64,000 bases of DNA, from the NCBI GenBank assembly GCA_025454915.1, contig JALONN010000001.1:310001-374000 (forward strand). Direction: 5' to 3'. Below are positions 34,646-44,118 of this stretch, piece after piece. Position 1 is the first letter of the stretch; every line of letters begins with the position of its first letter. The notes beneath the pieces were generated by a model. The model had not been told where the DNA came from. It searched no databases and saw only the letters and a list, made by a program, of their open reading frames with translations. Source of the DNA: Raineya sp. Lineage in GTDB: Bacteria; Bacteroidota; Bacteroidia; Cytophagales; Thermonemataceae. The translations under genes were made by a program, and so were the position numbers.

Positions 34646-35761
34646 TTACTGAATTTTTGAGATATGTACCAAATCCATCATAGGCTTAAATTGTGTTTGG
34701 ACGATTTCGCCTTCTTTTACAAGTTGAACACCTTCGTATAAAATCTTATCAGAAGAGGAGAGACCTGCTGAGACAACATACATAGTTCCTAAACGCATCT
34801 GAATAATGATTTTTCGTGATTGGATAGTATTGTTTGCTGAAACAACATATACATATAAGTTTTCTTGTACTTCAAAAGTAGATTGTTGTGGAATTAAAAG
34901 AGCTTTTTGAAGTTTCTGTGGAATCGTTATTTTTCCTGTAGATCCATGCTTCAAAACTCCTTCAGGGTTTATAAATTTAGCTCTGAAAGCAAGATTACCA
35001 GTACTTTTATCTATTTCACTTTCCATTGTTTCAACGATACCTTTTTGTGAAAAAAGGACTCCATTTGCCATGATTAAATTTACTTGAGGGATTTTAGAGA
35101 GGTCATTTTTAGAAATGAAGTTTAAATACTCTTTTTCTGAAATATTAAAATATGCGAATACAGCACTATTATCTGAAATGGTTGTCAATAAAGAACCCTC
35201 TTCCAATAAACTACCTACCTTAAGAGGAATTCTATTGATTTTTCCACTAAAAGGTGCTCTAATGGTTGTAAAAGATAAATTTAATTGAGCATTGGTAATA
35301 TTTGACTGAGCTTCTTCTATTTTTGCTTGTATAGCTTCTAATTTTGCTTTTGCCATTTCTAATTCTGAACTAGAAACAACTCTTTTTTCTAAAAGTAATT
35401 GAGTGTTTTTTAGTTCTACTTCTGCAATCTTTGCCTCTGCTTGGGCACTTTTTAATTGAGCATTAGCCTTGAGAAGTTCTTCTCTTAGACCAGAATTACC
35501 AACGCTAAATAGAATCTGACCTTCTTGAACGCTTTGTCCTTCATCCACATAAATTCTTTCTAAAAATCCTTTTACTTTTGCTCGAACTTCTACATTTTTA
35601 ATAGATTGTATATCTGCTATATACTCTTGGAGAAAAGTAGTATCAATTACCATAGGAGAGGTAATAATAAATTTATCTTGAGTGTTGCTTTGTTTAGCAT
35701 CTTTATGACTTGCACAAGAATATAGACAAAGTAAAAACACCCCAAAAATAATATTTTTCAT
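34646..35761 (-). CDS. RND efflux membrane fusion protein (AcrA/MexA-like lipoprotein)
   Basis: Periplasmic adaptor joining pump and channel. It has a lipobox (LLCLYSC, Cys16). A biotinyl-lipoyl half (about 55-85, VEVRAKVKGFLERIYVDEGQ), an alpha-helical hairpin (about 95-150, LKSAQAEAKIAEVELKNTQL), the second lipoyl half (LSFTTIRAPFSGKINRIPLK) and beta-barrel plus membrane-proximal domains follow. At 371 residues it is normal. It is the first gene of the pump trio and starts about 95 bases after the small acidic gene upstream. Confidence 0.96.
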   Translation of the reverse strand: MKNIIFGVFLLCLYSCASHKDAKQSNTQDKFIITSPMVIDTTFLQEYIADIQSIKNVEVRAKVKGFLERIYVDEGQSVQEGQILFSVGNSGLREELLKANAQLKSAQAEAKIAEVELKNTQLLLEKRVVSSSELEMAKAKLEAIQAKIEEAQSNITNAQLNLSFTTIRAPFSGKINRIPLKVGSLLEEGSLLTTISDNSAVFAYFNISEKEYLNFISKNDLSKIPQVNLIMANGVLFSQKGIVETMESEIDKSTGNLAFRAKFINPEGVLKHGSTGKITIPQKLQKALLIPQQSTFEVQENLYVYVVSANNTIQSRKIIIQMRLGTMYVVSAGLSSSDKILYEGVQLVKEGEIVQTQFKPMMDLVHISKIQ

Positions 35762-35798
35762 CTTGAATATTTTTTAGGTATGAAACAAAGAGGTATTG

Positions 35799-35819
35799 GA
35801 TTTACAAAAAATGTAAATC
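35799..35819. repeat. 8-bp perfect palindrome upstream of the efflux operon
   Basis: GATTTACA (35799-35806) and TGTAAATC (35812-35819) around AAAAA. It lies 38-58 bases before the fusion-protein start, a fitting place for an operator. Confidence 0.5.
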
Positions 35820-35823
35820 TTAA

Positions 35824-35872
35824 GCTTGTAATTTAGATGTTGGTTTTACTAAAAACTATGCTTGTAATTTAG
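35824..35872. repeat. 13-bp direct repeat at the end of the acidic gene
   Basis: GCTTGTAATTTAG occurs at 35824-35836 and 35860-35872. The second copy encodes the KLQA-stop end of the reverse-strand gene and the first repeats KLQA-stop 36 bases further on, outside the gene. Confidence 0.7.
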
Positions 35873-36254
35873 GAGGGGGAGGTATAATTTCAGGATGAAA
35901 ATTGATAGAGAAATTATCTTGATATATGGTAATTTTAGATATGGTATATAAATATCTATTTTTCAAATTAGGTGTTTTGACATGCTGGAAATCAGAAAAG
36001 AACACAATTTTAGAAATATCTACAGAGCCACCAGTTTCTGTATCATCTTCATCATGTTCTTCTATAGCATTTTCACAACCTAAAATATTTTCAACAAACA
36101 TCTCAAAGAAACTCTCAATATCATTATAGCTTAAATCTTCTGGAATATCATCAGAATGGTTATCTGGGGAATCTATACTAAAGTTAAGTACATGGATCCC
36201 CATTAGAAACCAAAATAAGCGAAGAAAGATGATATGTTTTCTTAAAAAATGCAT
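35856..36254 (-). CDS. Small acidic exported protein upstream of RND efflux operon
   Basis: Unrecognised 132-residue protein. An N-terminal hydrophobic segment (about 8-25, IIFLRLFWFLMGIHVLNF) is followed by SIDSPDN, an acidic central part (CENAIEEHDEDDTETG, about 65-80) and a Pro-rich end (HPEIIPPPPKLQA). Similar short proteins occur in Bacteroidota beside efflux genes, as far as I recall, and may be accessory or regulatory; this is an inference. It starts an operon-like run with the pump genes but is about 95 bases away from them. Confidence 0.68.
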   Translation of the reverse strand: MHFLRKHIIFLRLFWFLMGIHVLNFSIDSPDNHSDDIPEDLSYNDIESFFEMFVENILGCENAIEEHDEDDTETGGSVDISKIVFFSDFQHVKTPNLKNRYLYTISKITIYQDNFSINFHPEIIPPPPKLQA

Positions 36255-36306
36255 ATTAATGCAAAGATATAAAAAAACGATATTATTTACTTAAAACAAC
36301 ATTAAA

Positions 36307-37683
36307 TTAATCATAACTCAATACTTTATCGTGGCTTACTTCAAGGTATTGTCTGATAATTTTTTGTGTATCTCTATTATCCTGCCTGTTTTCAATGAAG
36401 TCTTTGGCTAGATGAGCAGGGGTATTTTTGAGAGTTTCTGTATCTACAAAACCAAAACCTAAATATCTGCCATTTTCTATACAAACCAGAGAATGTTCTT
36501 CTAGAGTTCTCCCTTTACCAACAATCACAAAATTGGGCTTTTTAAACTGACTAAGCAGAGCTATCACTTTTTCTACACGTTGGTTATATTTTTCAAAATC
36601 TTCTTCACCAACACACGCTCCAGCACATTCGCCTATTCTATGTCCAAAACAAGCTCCTGAGTGTCTGTACATATCACAAAATTTCTGACATAACTCGTAT
36701 TTTTGCTGATATTTCTCGATAATCAGACGAGCCACAGATGCCGATTCTGTAAAATAAATAGGCATTTTACTGGCTTTAATCTTGTCAGCATACAGATGCA
36801 GATAACCTTCAGAATCTTTTCTAACAAAAATCCCATAATTGTAACTGCTTCGGCGTTGAGCTTTATTGAAGCGAGGCGTATAATGCTTAATTTCTTCAGA
36901 TTCAAGTAATAAAGCAACCAGTTCGCTTCCAGTAATGGTATAGCTAATATCTGCAATGGTATCTTTGAGTTCTGCCGATTTTCGGGTTTTGTTAAAAAGC
37001 TGAAAATGAGAGGCTATGCGTTTTTTGATATTTCTGCTTTTACCTACATAAATCACATTTCCTGTATCATCATGGAAATAATACACGCCCGTTTCTTCTG
37101 GCAGAGCATTTACCTGCTCCCTTTGGATTTTGGGTGGGAGTGTGGCAAACTTAATTTCTTCATCAATAATATCATTCTCAAACTGATTTTCATTGAGATG
37201 AATTAGACGGCTCAGAAGCTTTGCTGTGGCTTCTGCATCTCCTTTGGCTCTGTGTCTGTCTTTTACCTTAATATCAATACTGTTACAAAGTTTACCTAAA
37301 GAGTATGAAGGCAGACCTGGTATCAGTTTTCTGCTCAAACGAACAGTACAAAGTGTTTTACGGTTATAATTAAATCCTAAACTTTTAAATTCTCCTTTTA
37401 AAAAAGAGTAATCAAAATGGACATTATGAGCTACAAAAATATGTCCTTCTGTAAATTCTACAATTTTCTTAGCAATTTCATAAAACTTTGGGGCATCCTC
37501 AACCATATTGTTGGTAATACCTGTTAGTTTTGTGATGAAATCGGGGATATATCTTTCTGGATTTACAAGAGAGGTATAAGCATCTACAATTTTTTCTCCA
37601 TCATGTAAATAAATGGCTATTTCAATGATACGGTCGTAGTCTGGCTTGCTTCCTGTAGTTTCTATATCTACAACAGCATACAT
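36307..37683 (-). CDS. DEDDh 3'-5' exonuclease fused to a UvrC-like GIY-YIG half
   Basis: Probable DNA repair nuclease of 458 residues. The N-terminal domain (1-165) is a DnaQ-like exonuclease with its acidic residues in DIETTG (Asp6, Glu8), HNVHFDYSFL and HRAKGDAEATA. A GIY-YIG domain follows at about 195-280 (TGVYYFHDDTGNVIYVGKSR). The C-terminal part has Cys residues spaced as in UvrC (CQKFCDMY, GACFGHRIGECAGAC, about 335-365). It lacks the RNase H-like and HhH parts of UvrC. The full uvrC is also in this window, so this is an extra protein resembling Cho with a proofreading-type exonuclease. Confidence 0.9.
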   Translation of the reverse strand: MYAVVDIETTGSKPDYDRIIEIAIYLHDGEKIVDAYTSLVNPERYIPDFITKLTGITNNMVEDAPKFYEIAKKIVEFTEGHIFVAHNVHFDYSFLKGEFKSLGFNYNRKTLCTVRLSRKLIPGLPSYSLGKLCNSIDIKVKDRHRAKGDAEATAKLLSRLIHLNENQFENDIIDEEIKFATLPPKIQREQVNALPEETGVYYFHDDTGNVIYVGKSRNIKKRIASHFQLFNKTRKSAELKDTIADISYTITGSELVALLLESEEIKHYTPRFNKAQRRSSYNYGIFVRKDSEGYLHLYADKIKASKMPIYFTESASVARLIIEKYQQKYELCQKFCDMYRHSGACFGHRIGECAGACVGEEDFEKYNQRVEKVIALLSQFKKPNFVIVGKGRTLEEHSLVCIENGRYLGFGFVDTETLKNTPAHLAKDFIENRQDNRDTQKIIRQYLEVSHDKVLSYD

Positions 37684-37750
37684 ACAATTAATTCAATAAT
37701 AAGAGTTTTCAATTTCTTTTACAAATATCCATAATTTTTACAGAAAAAGA

Positions 37751-37778
37751 AAACTCTCATAAGAACTTATGAGAGTTT
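37751..37778 (-). terminator. Hairpin terminator after the imelysin gene
   Basis: Thirteen-base arms AAACTCTCATAAG (37751-37763) and CTTATGAGAGTTT (37766-37778). On the minus strand it is followed by a T-rich run. Confidence 0.8.
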
Positions 37779-37801
37779 AAAGAAATATTCATGTAAAAAT
37801 A

Positions 37802-38896
37802 TTAATCTCCATCACCACTACTATAGGTGATATAAATTCCTAAAAGGGAACTCATGTCACTCTTAAAAAATCTGGTATGACGTTGGAGTTCTGTATGTAA
37901 ACTTTCTAGTGGAGCAGGATTTGTCTGAATCTGCACAGATAAACTGGGTGTATTAGGAATGCTATTGAGTTGGTTTTTAATGACAAGTAACTGATTTTCT
38001 GTAGAATTGATGAGAGCTTTTCCCCCCTCAACACTTTCTAAATACTCTTTAAAACCAATACCATCTACACCATCTTTAGCTTTTCCATGCCAAATGCTTT
38101 CAATTGCCTGAAAATGTAGTTTCATCATTTCTACACTTTTACCAGAATAATAAGCTTCTACTCTTTGAGGTTCAGTTTGGATTTGTCCTAAACTTTTTCC
38201 CAAGGGAATACCCAGTTTTAAATTCTTGATGGTCTCAAAACTACGAATGAACTCGTTGTATAACTGAGATGTGCTACTTCCTGCATCTGTCCCTGTATTT
38301 TGGATAAATTCGTTGTAATAAGTACCACTCCAAGCAGCAGCAACAATATCAGTTTTGTTTTTAAGATTATTAATAGCATCTCTCAAATAATTCTTTCGAA
38401 TATTATTAGAAAAGTTACTAATGATATTTTGCTGATTTCCTGATATATCAAATATTAAATACTCGATTGCTAAAAAGCCTCTTGCATCTCTATTGAAATC
38501 ATTAAAGTTAGCTGTGTTGTTTGTAATGGCAGTTTCTATTTTGCTTGTAGAAACGGGAAAAGTAGCTATTTCTTCTACCAGCGATTTGTTTAATCCTTGT
38601 TCACCAGCAATTCCAAAATTATAAGCATTGGCATATTGAAAGCTACTATAGGCATTCACCCAAGCATTTTGCAAAGCTATCAGATTGTCTGTATTGGTAG
38701 TATTTAGGAAATTATCGGATGCTGTTTTGAGAGAATTTACCTGAGCCTGTAAATCTGAATACGCTGGTTTAATAAGGTTTTGAGCATAATTTTCTAGGAG
38801 TTTTTTTCTGTCAAAACTATTATTTACCTTAGAATCAGACGATTTACAACCTATTTGAAAAAGGCTTAAAAACAAACATACAATCAATAATCTCAT
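37802..38896 (-). CDS. Imelysin-family (M75) lipoprotein
   Basis: Periplasmic or surface lipoprotein linked to iron or heme acquisition. The start chosen is ATG 38896 (MRLLIVCLFLSLFQIGC), giving a clean lipobox and 364 residues; the frame is open to 38995 but that part is not a signal sequence. The imelysin hallmarks are GEQGLNKSLVEEIATFP, ARGFLAIEYLIFD and a second helical-bundle repeat (about 200-364). The GxHxxE motif of founding members appears as GFLAIE, so the His is replaced by Leu. It follows a DUF4856 gene by 118 bases. Confidence 0.86.
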   Translation of the reverse strand: MRLLIVCLFLSLFQIGCKSSDSKVNNSFDRKKLLENYAQNLIKPAYSDLQAQVNSLKTASDNFLNTTNTDNLIALQNAWVNAYSSFQYANAYNFGIAGEQGLNKSLVEEIATFPVSTSKIETAITNNTANFNDFNRDARGFLAIEYLIFDISGNQQNIISNFSNNIRKNYLRDAINNLKNKTDIVAAAWSGTYYNEFIQNTGTDAGSSTSQLYNEFIRSFETIKNLKLGIPLGKSLGQIQTEPQRVEAYYSGKSVEMMKLHFQAIESIWHGKAKDGVDGIGFKEYLESVEGGKALINSTENQLLVIKNQLNSIPNTPSLSVQIQTNPAPLESLHTELQRHTRFFKSDMSSLLGIYITYSSGDGD

Positions 38897-39013
38897 AATA
38901 TCTTGCATTTTTATATTTTTAAATATCATTAGAAAATGAGAAAAGAAGCTAGAAATAGGTAAATAACTCTCTCCCGATTCATTTTCTTTTCTCAAAAAAT
39001 AAAAGAGTAATAT

Positions 39014-40165
39014 CTATCTGCTCTGTTCAGCAACCCAGTTTTTTCTAAAGCTTTCTATTTCTTGGTCTGTAAAACCATAAATTGCTTTAAGTTTGCTGAT
39101 AACTTGTTGTAATTTAGGTAGTTCGTTAGCTGGTTCAGTGATGAATTTATACGAAGTAGGAGTGGCGTTATAAGGAGCATTCAACAACACCAAAACTTCA
39201 TCAATTTGAGTATCTGTAATTTTTTTATGATTTTGAGAAATAGTTCTCCAGCCATGAATAAAACCTACACATTCACCATATGCATGTAAAGCAGAAGCTT
39301 TTTGATTGTCTGTTGTTGTGGTTTGGCTCATGGTAGAAATTACGCTGTGGCAATAATTAATCACGGTTGCAGCATTGATTTTCTCCCAAAGCAATTTAAT
39401 TTCAGCAATTGCTTCATCACGTTCTTTGTTGTAGTCTTTTCCTGCTTTCAAAGCTGCTTGTAACTTAATGAATTGCTTCTGAATTTGAATATATAAACTG
39501 TTTACATCATTAATATCACTTCTGCGGGCTGCATAATTAGCCATTGCTTTGTCTCTGTTTTCAACAGCTACATTATTTGAGCCAGAATTGGCAAAAGCAG
39601 GAGTAGCTCCAAAAATAGCCAGAAGCTGGTCAGCAGTAGCAGTTGTGATAGCTGTACCATCTATTAGGTCTGTTGCATGTTTGTATAATACTGCTCCAAA
39701 TTGTCCTTTTTCAATAAGTTGCTCCATTTCTAAGCCATTCTCATCAAAAAGATAGGCACTAGAACCTGTACCAAATACACCACCCTGACCTGTGGGAGTG
39801 TTGCTAGGTACATAAGTTCCTCCACTTGAGTTAGCTAATTCATCAAACCAGCCATTTGTACCCTCTAATTTGCTTTTATAATAAGCTGTAATGATAGTTG
39901 CAAGACTTGGGTTGCCAGTTACAAATAAATTGTCTAAAGCTGATTTTGAAACAATAGTACCTTGTACACGTCCCTTTTTAGCTTCATTGGTAATATTGGT
40001 GAGTTGTGTAATTACGGATGTTTGGGTTGTAGCATTTGTTGTAAATGAGCTCCCATCGTAAGATGCAGGAATTTGTAAAGCGGGGCGAGCCTCATCCTTC
40101 TTACAAGAAAAGGCAAGAACACTGACAGCAAATAATGGTAAAATAGTTTTTAGTAAAGAAAACAT
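39014..40165 (-). CDS. DUF4856 lipoprotein
   Basis: Exported protein of 383 residues; start ATG 40165 (MFSLLKTILPLFAVSVLAFSC), with lipobox Cys21. The DUF4856 pattern is seen in IPASYDGSSFTTNATTQTSV, a Gly/Ser-rich loop (TYVPSNTPTGQGGVFGTGSS), and helical segments (LQAALKAGKDYNKERDEAIA, CVGFIHGWRTISQNHKK). The family is regularly coupled to imelysin-like proteins in Bacteroidota, as here, suggesting a shared iron-related role. A -7-like TACATTTG lies on the minus strand at 40236-40229 but no matching -33 element was found. Confidence 0.85.
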   Translation of the reverse strand: MFSLLKTILPLFAVSVLAFSCKKDEARPALQIPASYDGSSFTTNATTQTSVITQLTNITNEAKKGRVQGTIVSKSALDNLFVTGNPSLATIITAYYKSKLEGTNGWFDELANSSGGTYVPSNTPTGQGGVFGTGSSAYLFDENGLEMEQLIEKGQFGAVLYKHATDLIDGTAITTATADQLLAIFGATPAFANSGSNNVAVENRDKAMANYAARRSDINDVNSLYIQIQKQFIKLQAALKAGKDYNKERDEAIAEIKLLWEKINAATVINYCHSVISTMSQTTTTDNQKASALHAYGECVGFIHGWRTISQNHKKITDTQIDEVLVLLNAPYNATPTSYKFITEPANELPKLQQVISKLKAIYGFTDQEIESFRKNWVAEQSR

Positions 40166-40306
40166 AATTTTATTTAGACTGATTAAAGATAAATATGAAT
40201 AAAAAAATGCTTTTTTAGAAAGCAGGAGCAAATGTAGAAATATTATTTGTAATAAGTCTAAATAAAAACATAAAAATTTTTAAAAAAATATATAAATTAT
40301 TGAAAA

Positions 40307-40849
40307 TTAATTTTTTGACAAGTTGATTAGTGTGAGCATGGTATTCCAGTTGCGTGTGGTTGCAATTACTTTTAATTTATTTTCAAAAAGATTATTAGAA
40401 AGTTTTGAGTCTTTGGAAGCCATCAAAACTTTCCAAAAAACTACATTTTCTATAACATAATACTCATCTGGTGGATAGCTTATTTGTGCAAATTTTTCTT
40501 GTAAATCTTGTTTAGGAGGCTCGGAAAGTAAAGAAAAAAACACTCTTTTATAATCTTGGCTTTCCATTTCTTCAATAGGATTAAGAGCCATTAATCGTTC
40601 TATTTCTGCCACATTTTCTACAAATACACTAATTTGAAAACCATATTTTTGGAAAATAGCCTCAGTTATCTTTTTAGTAATATCCTGATTGTTAATTTCT
40701 TGGGCTTTAAAAATTACATTTCCACTCTGAATATAGGTCTGTACTTCCAACAGACCTATATTTTCGTAAATAGCCTTTAAATCAGCCATGAGAATCTTGT
40801 TCTTACCACTCACATTAATACCTCTGAGCAACGAAATATATGTTTCCAT
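40307..40849 (-). CDS. DUF1697 family protein
   Basis: Small cytosolic protein of 180 residues, of unknown function. The family start is METYISLLRGINVSGKNKILM, followed by LKAIYENIGLLEVQTYIQSG and NVIF. The rest (VFVENVAEIERLMALNP, VVFWKVLMASKDSKL, ATTRNWNTM) also matches. Its ATG overlaps the stop of the SIMPL-like gene by one base, so the two are translated together. Confidence 0.88.
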   Translation of the reverse strand: METYISLLRGINVSGKNKILMADLKAIYENIGLLEVQTYIQSGNVIFKAQEINNQDITKKITEAIFQKYGFQISVFVENVAEIERLMALNPIEEMESQDYKRVFFSLLSEPPKQDLQEKFAQISYPPDEYYVIENVVFWKVLMASKDSKLSNNLFENKLKVIATTRNWNTMLTLINLSKN

Positions 40850-41838
40850 TATTTGCCAATAGTTAAAGGTTTTGCTTCTCCATTAGGAGTCAGCCAAAAA
40901 TATTCTTTTGCTTTAGATTCTTTCTTTACCTTGAACTTAATTTCATAAACAATTTGAATGGTAGGTTCTAAAGACTTCTGATTCATAACGAAGTCAAAAT
41001 CTTCGTTGATAATGGGTTGATAGTAATAGGTTGTGGTTTTGGTAGCTGGTCTGATTTCGTATTTGGATGGATTCTGTTGTAAATTAGCACTCGAATAAGC
41101 CTGATACGATTTGTACATATCAACAGGATAAAATATTTGAAACCCATCTACAATTTGTTTTTCGCCTACATTCAAATCTGTACTCAGAATTTCCTGATAA
41201 TTCTTGATTTTTTCTTTCAGAATGGCTTTTGCTTTAGTAGCCATTTCTTTTTTGATATTTTCAAGATTATTAGAATGATAATCTACTTTTACCAAATCAT
41301 AAACCTCATATTCAGCACAAATGCTCATAATATTCTCTAAAAGACTGGGGTCTGTATACTCAATATGAATGTTTTTTTGCATCTCAAAACCTTTAGGTAT
41401 TTCGTTGTAAGTACGTTTGCTAAAAACTTTTTTCTCTGTATCATACTCATATACAGGTACAAAAGAAATGACATCTATGTATGTTTTTACATTCGGAAGG
41501 GTCTTGATTTTGGTGATAATCTGATTGATTCGACCATTTAAAAGCTCATTGACTTCTTGTGTGGTTTTTCCAATTTGGGAAAGATTAAAAATAGCAATAT
41601 AACTATCTGCCTTCACATTGGCTAAACCCGAAACAGATACAATCATATCGCCATTAGGATCGAAATAAAGAGGATTTATTTGTGTATTGTATTTTCGGGG
41701 CTGTTGGTAGGTATTATTGTAGTAATTTGCATTTCCTGCATCTTTATTCACATTCCCTGAGGCTCTATTGATATTACCTCTTTCTTGAGCCACTACTAAA
41801 AAAGGTACGAATACCCATAAAAAAATGATAGCTTTCAT
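40849..41838 (-). CDS. Secreted SIMPL (DUF541)-like protein
   Basis: Exported protein of 329 residues. The signal peptide (MKAIIFLWVFVPFLVVAQ) is followed by an Asn-rich linker (ERGNINRASGNVNKDAGN). The SIMPL-like domain starts at about residue 65 (MIVSVSGLANVKADSYIAIF), then VNELLNGRINQIITKIKTL. A second region (about 240-329) includes TTTYYYQPIINEDFDF. It is coupled with the DUF1697 gene. Function unknown; SIMPL proteins are periplasmic and oligomeric. Confidence 0.72.
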   Translation of the reverse strand: MKAIIFLWVFVPFLVVAQERGNINRASGNVNKDAGNANYYNNTYQQPRKYNTQINPLYFDPNGDMIVSVSGLANVKADSYIAIFNLSQIGKTTQEVNELLNGRINQIITKIKTLPNVKTYIDVISFVPVYEYDTEKKVFSKRTYNEIPKGFEMQKNIHIEYTDPSLLENIMSICAEYEVYDLVKVDYHSNNLENIKKEMATKAKAILKEKIKNYQEILSTDLNVGEKQIVDGFQIFYPVDMYKSYQAYSSANLQQNPSKYEIRPATKTTTYYYQPIINEDFDFVMNQKSLEPTIQIVYEIKFKVKKESKAKEYFWLTPNGEAKPLTIGK

Positions 41839-41917
41839 AAAAAAATCAGTTAAGGTTTATGAAAAGCAATATACAATAAAAGGTTTTTACAAAACAATAA
41901 AACTTAGTTTAAATGCT

Positions 41918-41925
41918 TATATTTG
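41918..41925 (+). promoter_or_regulatory. -7 box upstream of first WG-repeat gene
   Basis: TATATTTG is a perfect TAnnTTTG match, 32 bases before the ATG at 41958. No good -33 element lies at the expected distance. Confidence 0.35.
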
Positions 41926-41957
41926 AGTTGATAGAATACTAGAATAATTATAAATGC

Positions 41958-44087
41958 ATGAAAAATATCTGTTGTTTTCTGTTTAGTTGGTTTATATGCA
42001 ACTCTTTGGTTGCTCAAACTGATTTAATTCCTTATAGAAAAGGTAACTTATGGGGGTTTTCAGATAGAAATAAAAAAATAATTATTTCTTGTAAATATGA
42101 TGATGCAGAACCTTTTAAATACAATTTAGGAGTTGTACAAAAGAATAACTTATATGGATGTATAGATAAATCAGGAAATGAAATTCTCCCATTTCAGTAT
42201 AATGCCTTAGATATACTGAATAATGAACTCATCATTCTTGAGAAAAATGATAAAAAAGGGATTTTTAATGTCATATCAAGGCAAGAAATACTTCCTTGTC
42301 AATATAATCAAATATCTATTGATTCAAAACAGAATATTATAATTCAAAAAGATGGGTTATGGGGCGTTTTTGATAAAACAGGAAAAGAGATAGTTTCCTG
42401 TAAATACACAAAGAAACTTCATTTTGATAAAAATATTGCTGTTGGTGAAATATCAGGTAAATACGAATTGATTGATAACAAGGGTATTATACTAGTTCCT
42501 GCAACAAATGAAATCATCAGGGTTTTCAATGATGAGTTGTATTGGATAAAAAAGGATAACCAGTGGGAACTCTATAAAATGAGTGGTAAGAAAACACAAA
42601 CAGTTTTGTATAAAGATATATCTGAATATGATAAAAATACTGATTTTTACATAGTAACAGATATAAAAGACAAGAAAGGAGTAATCAATCAAAAAGCGAA
42701 ATTGGTCATCCCATGTAAATATGAATCTATAAAAGTATTAAATCAAAATTTATTTAAAGTAGTAAACAATAACCAATACGGAATTATAGACAAAAAAGGG
42801 AAAGAAATCCTATCATGTGAATATAACACTATTGAATACGTTGAAGAAAACAAGATATTTATTTGTTCAAACGAAAAAAATGCAGTTTTTAATGAAAAAG
42901 GTGAAAAAATGAAAGATTTAAGTTATAAGTATGTAGATGATTTTAAAAATGGTTTTGCGATTGTATGGACAAATTATGATAAAAAAGGGCTTATCAATTA
43001 TTTAGGAGAAGAAATATTACCTTGTAAATATGAGTTGATTATAGTAAACACAGACAGACAATCATTTGCTGTCAAATTAGGAAATAAATGGGCAATACTA
43101 GACAATACAGGAAAGGAAATAATTGCTTATAAGTATCAGGATATCAGAAAGTATGATAACGAAAATGATTTGTTTGAAGTTCAATTTAAAGATAAACTTT
43201 ATTTTAAAAATAAAGAAGAGAAGGCAGTCGTTTTGCATAAATACGATGCTTTAAATACTTTTTATGTTTCTTATGGATTGGCAACAGTTGTTTTGGGCAA
43301 TAAAGTAGGAATGATAAACGATAAAGGCATAGAGATAATAGCTCCCAAGTATAATACAATATGGTTACGAACAAGTAAAAACATAATCATTGCTGAATAT
43401 GATAAGAAATGGGGAGCATTTGATATAAATGGTAAAGAAATCATTCCTTTTAAATACGAATCTTTAGATGTTGTGGGTAGTTTGGAATGGCTTAAAGCAA
43501 AATATCAAAACAAGTGGGGTGTTATTGATAAAAATAACAATCAGTTAATAGATTTCAAATATGACAACTTTTTTGTGGACGATCAGAGTTTAAAAGGAGC
43601 AGAAGTAAGCATTCAGGATAAGTGGGGTTTTGTTGATGAAAAAGGGAAAGAAGTGATTCCTTGTATGTATCAGGGGACACGTTATGCAAAAAAAATGTTT
43701 GGTGTGAAATTAAATGGTAAATGGGGATTTGTCAGTGAAGAAAACAAAGAGATTCTGCCTTTCAAATATGAATTTATCAGATTTTTTCAGGAAGATTTAA
43801 TAGGTGTCAGATATAAAAATAAATGGGGTTTTATCAATGAGATGGGGAAAGAGATTATTCCACACGTATATGATGAGATTGTACATGACTTTGTAAATGG
43901 AAAAGCTTTAATCAGAAAAAATAAAGAATATTTTTATATTGATAAAAAAGGTGTGGTGATAGAAAAACTGCAAAATTATGAAAGAAATGAAGGTATAATG
44001 GGAGGATTTACAAGTAAAAGTGAATCTCGTATTTCTGGCAAACTGGGCTATGTAGATAGTAAAGGCACAGAATATTGGGAAGATTGA
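41958..44087 (+). CDS. WG-repeat protein (long paralogue)
   Basis: Exported protein of 709 residues built almost wholly of WG repeats. After a signal peptide (MKNICCFLFSWFICNSLVAQ), about 20 units of 30-38 residues follow. A typical unit reads NKWGVIDKNNNQLIDFKYD. Units 5, 6, 9 and 12 have drifted (for example GKYELID, NQWELYK). The last is a half unit, GKLGYVDSKGTEYWED. The fold is a beta solenoid or propeller-like array likely to bind protein or carbohydrate. It is followed 31 bases later by a shorter paralogue with nearly identical ends. Confidence 0.92.
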   Translation: MKNICCFLFSWFICNSLVAQTDLIPYRKGNLWGFSDRNKKIIISCKYDDAEPFKYNLGVVQKNNLYGCIDKSGNEILPFQYNALDILNNELIILEKNDKKGIFNVISRQEILPCQYNQISIDSKQNIIIQKDGLWGVFDKTGKEIVSCKYTKKLHFDKNIAVGEISGKYELIDNKGIILVPATNEIIRVFNDELYWIKKDNQWELYKMSGKKTQTVLYKDISEYDKNTDFYIVTDIKDKKGVINQKAKLVIPCKYESIKVLNQNLFKVVNNNQYGIIDKKGKEILSCEYNTIEYVEENKIFICSNEKNAVFNEKGEKMKDLSYKYVDDFKNGFAIVWTNYDKKGLINYLGEEILPCKYELIIVNTDRQSFAVKLGNKWAILDNTGKEIIAYKYQDIRKYDNENDLFEVQFKDKLYFKNKEEKAVVLHKYDALNTFYVSYGLATVVLGNKVGMINDKGIEIIAPKYNTIWLRTSKNIIIAEYDKKWGAFDINGKEIIPFKYESLDVVGSLEWLKAKYQNKWGVIDKNNNQLIDFKYDNFFVDDQSLKGAEVSIQDKWGFVDEKGKEVIPCMYQGTRYAKKMFGVKLNGKWGFVSEENKEILPFKYEFIRFFQEDLIGVRYKNKWGFINEMGKEIIPHVYDEIVHDFVNGKALIRKNKEYFYIDKKGVVIEKLQNYERNEGIMGGFTSKSESRISGKLGYVDSKGTEYWED

Positions 44088-44118
44088 TGAAAAGTTTTTC
44101 TTATATTTAAAATGATTT

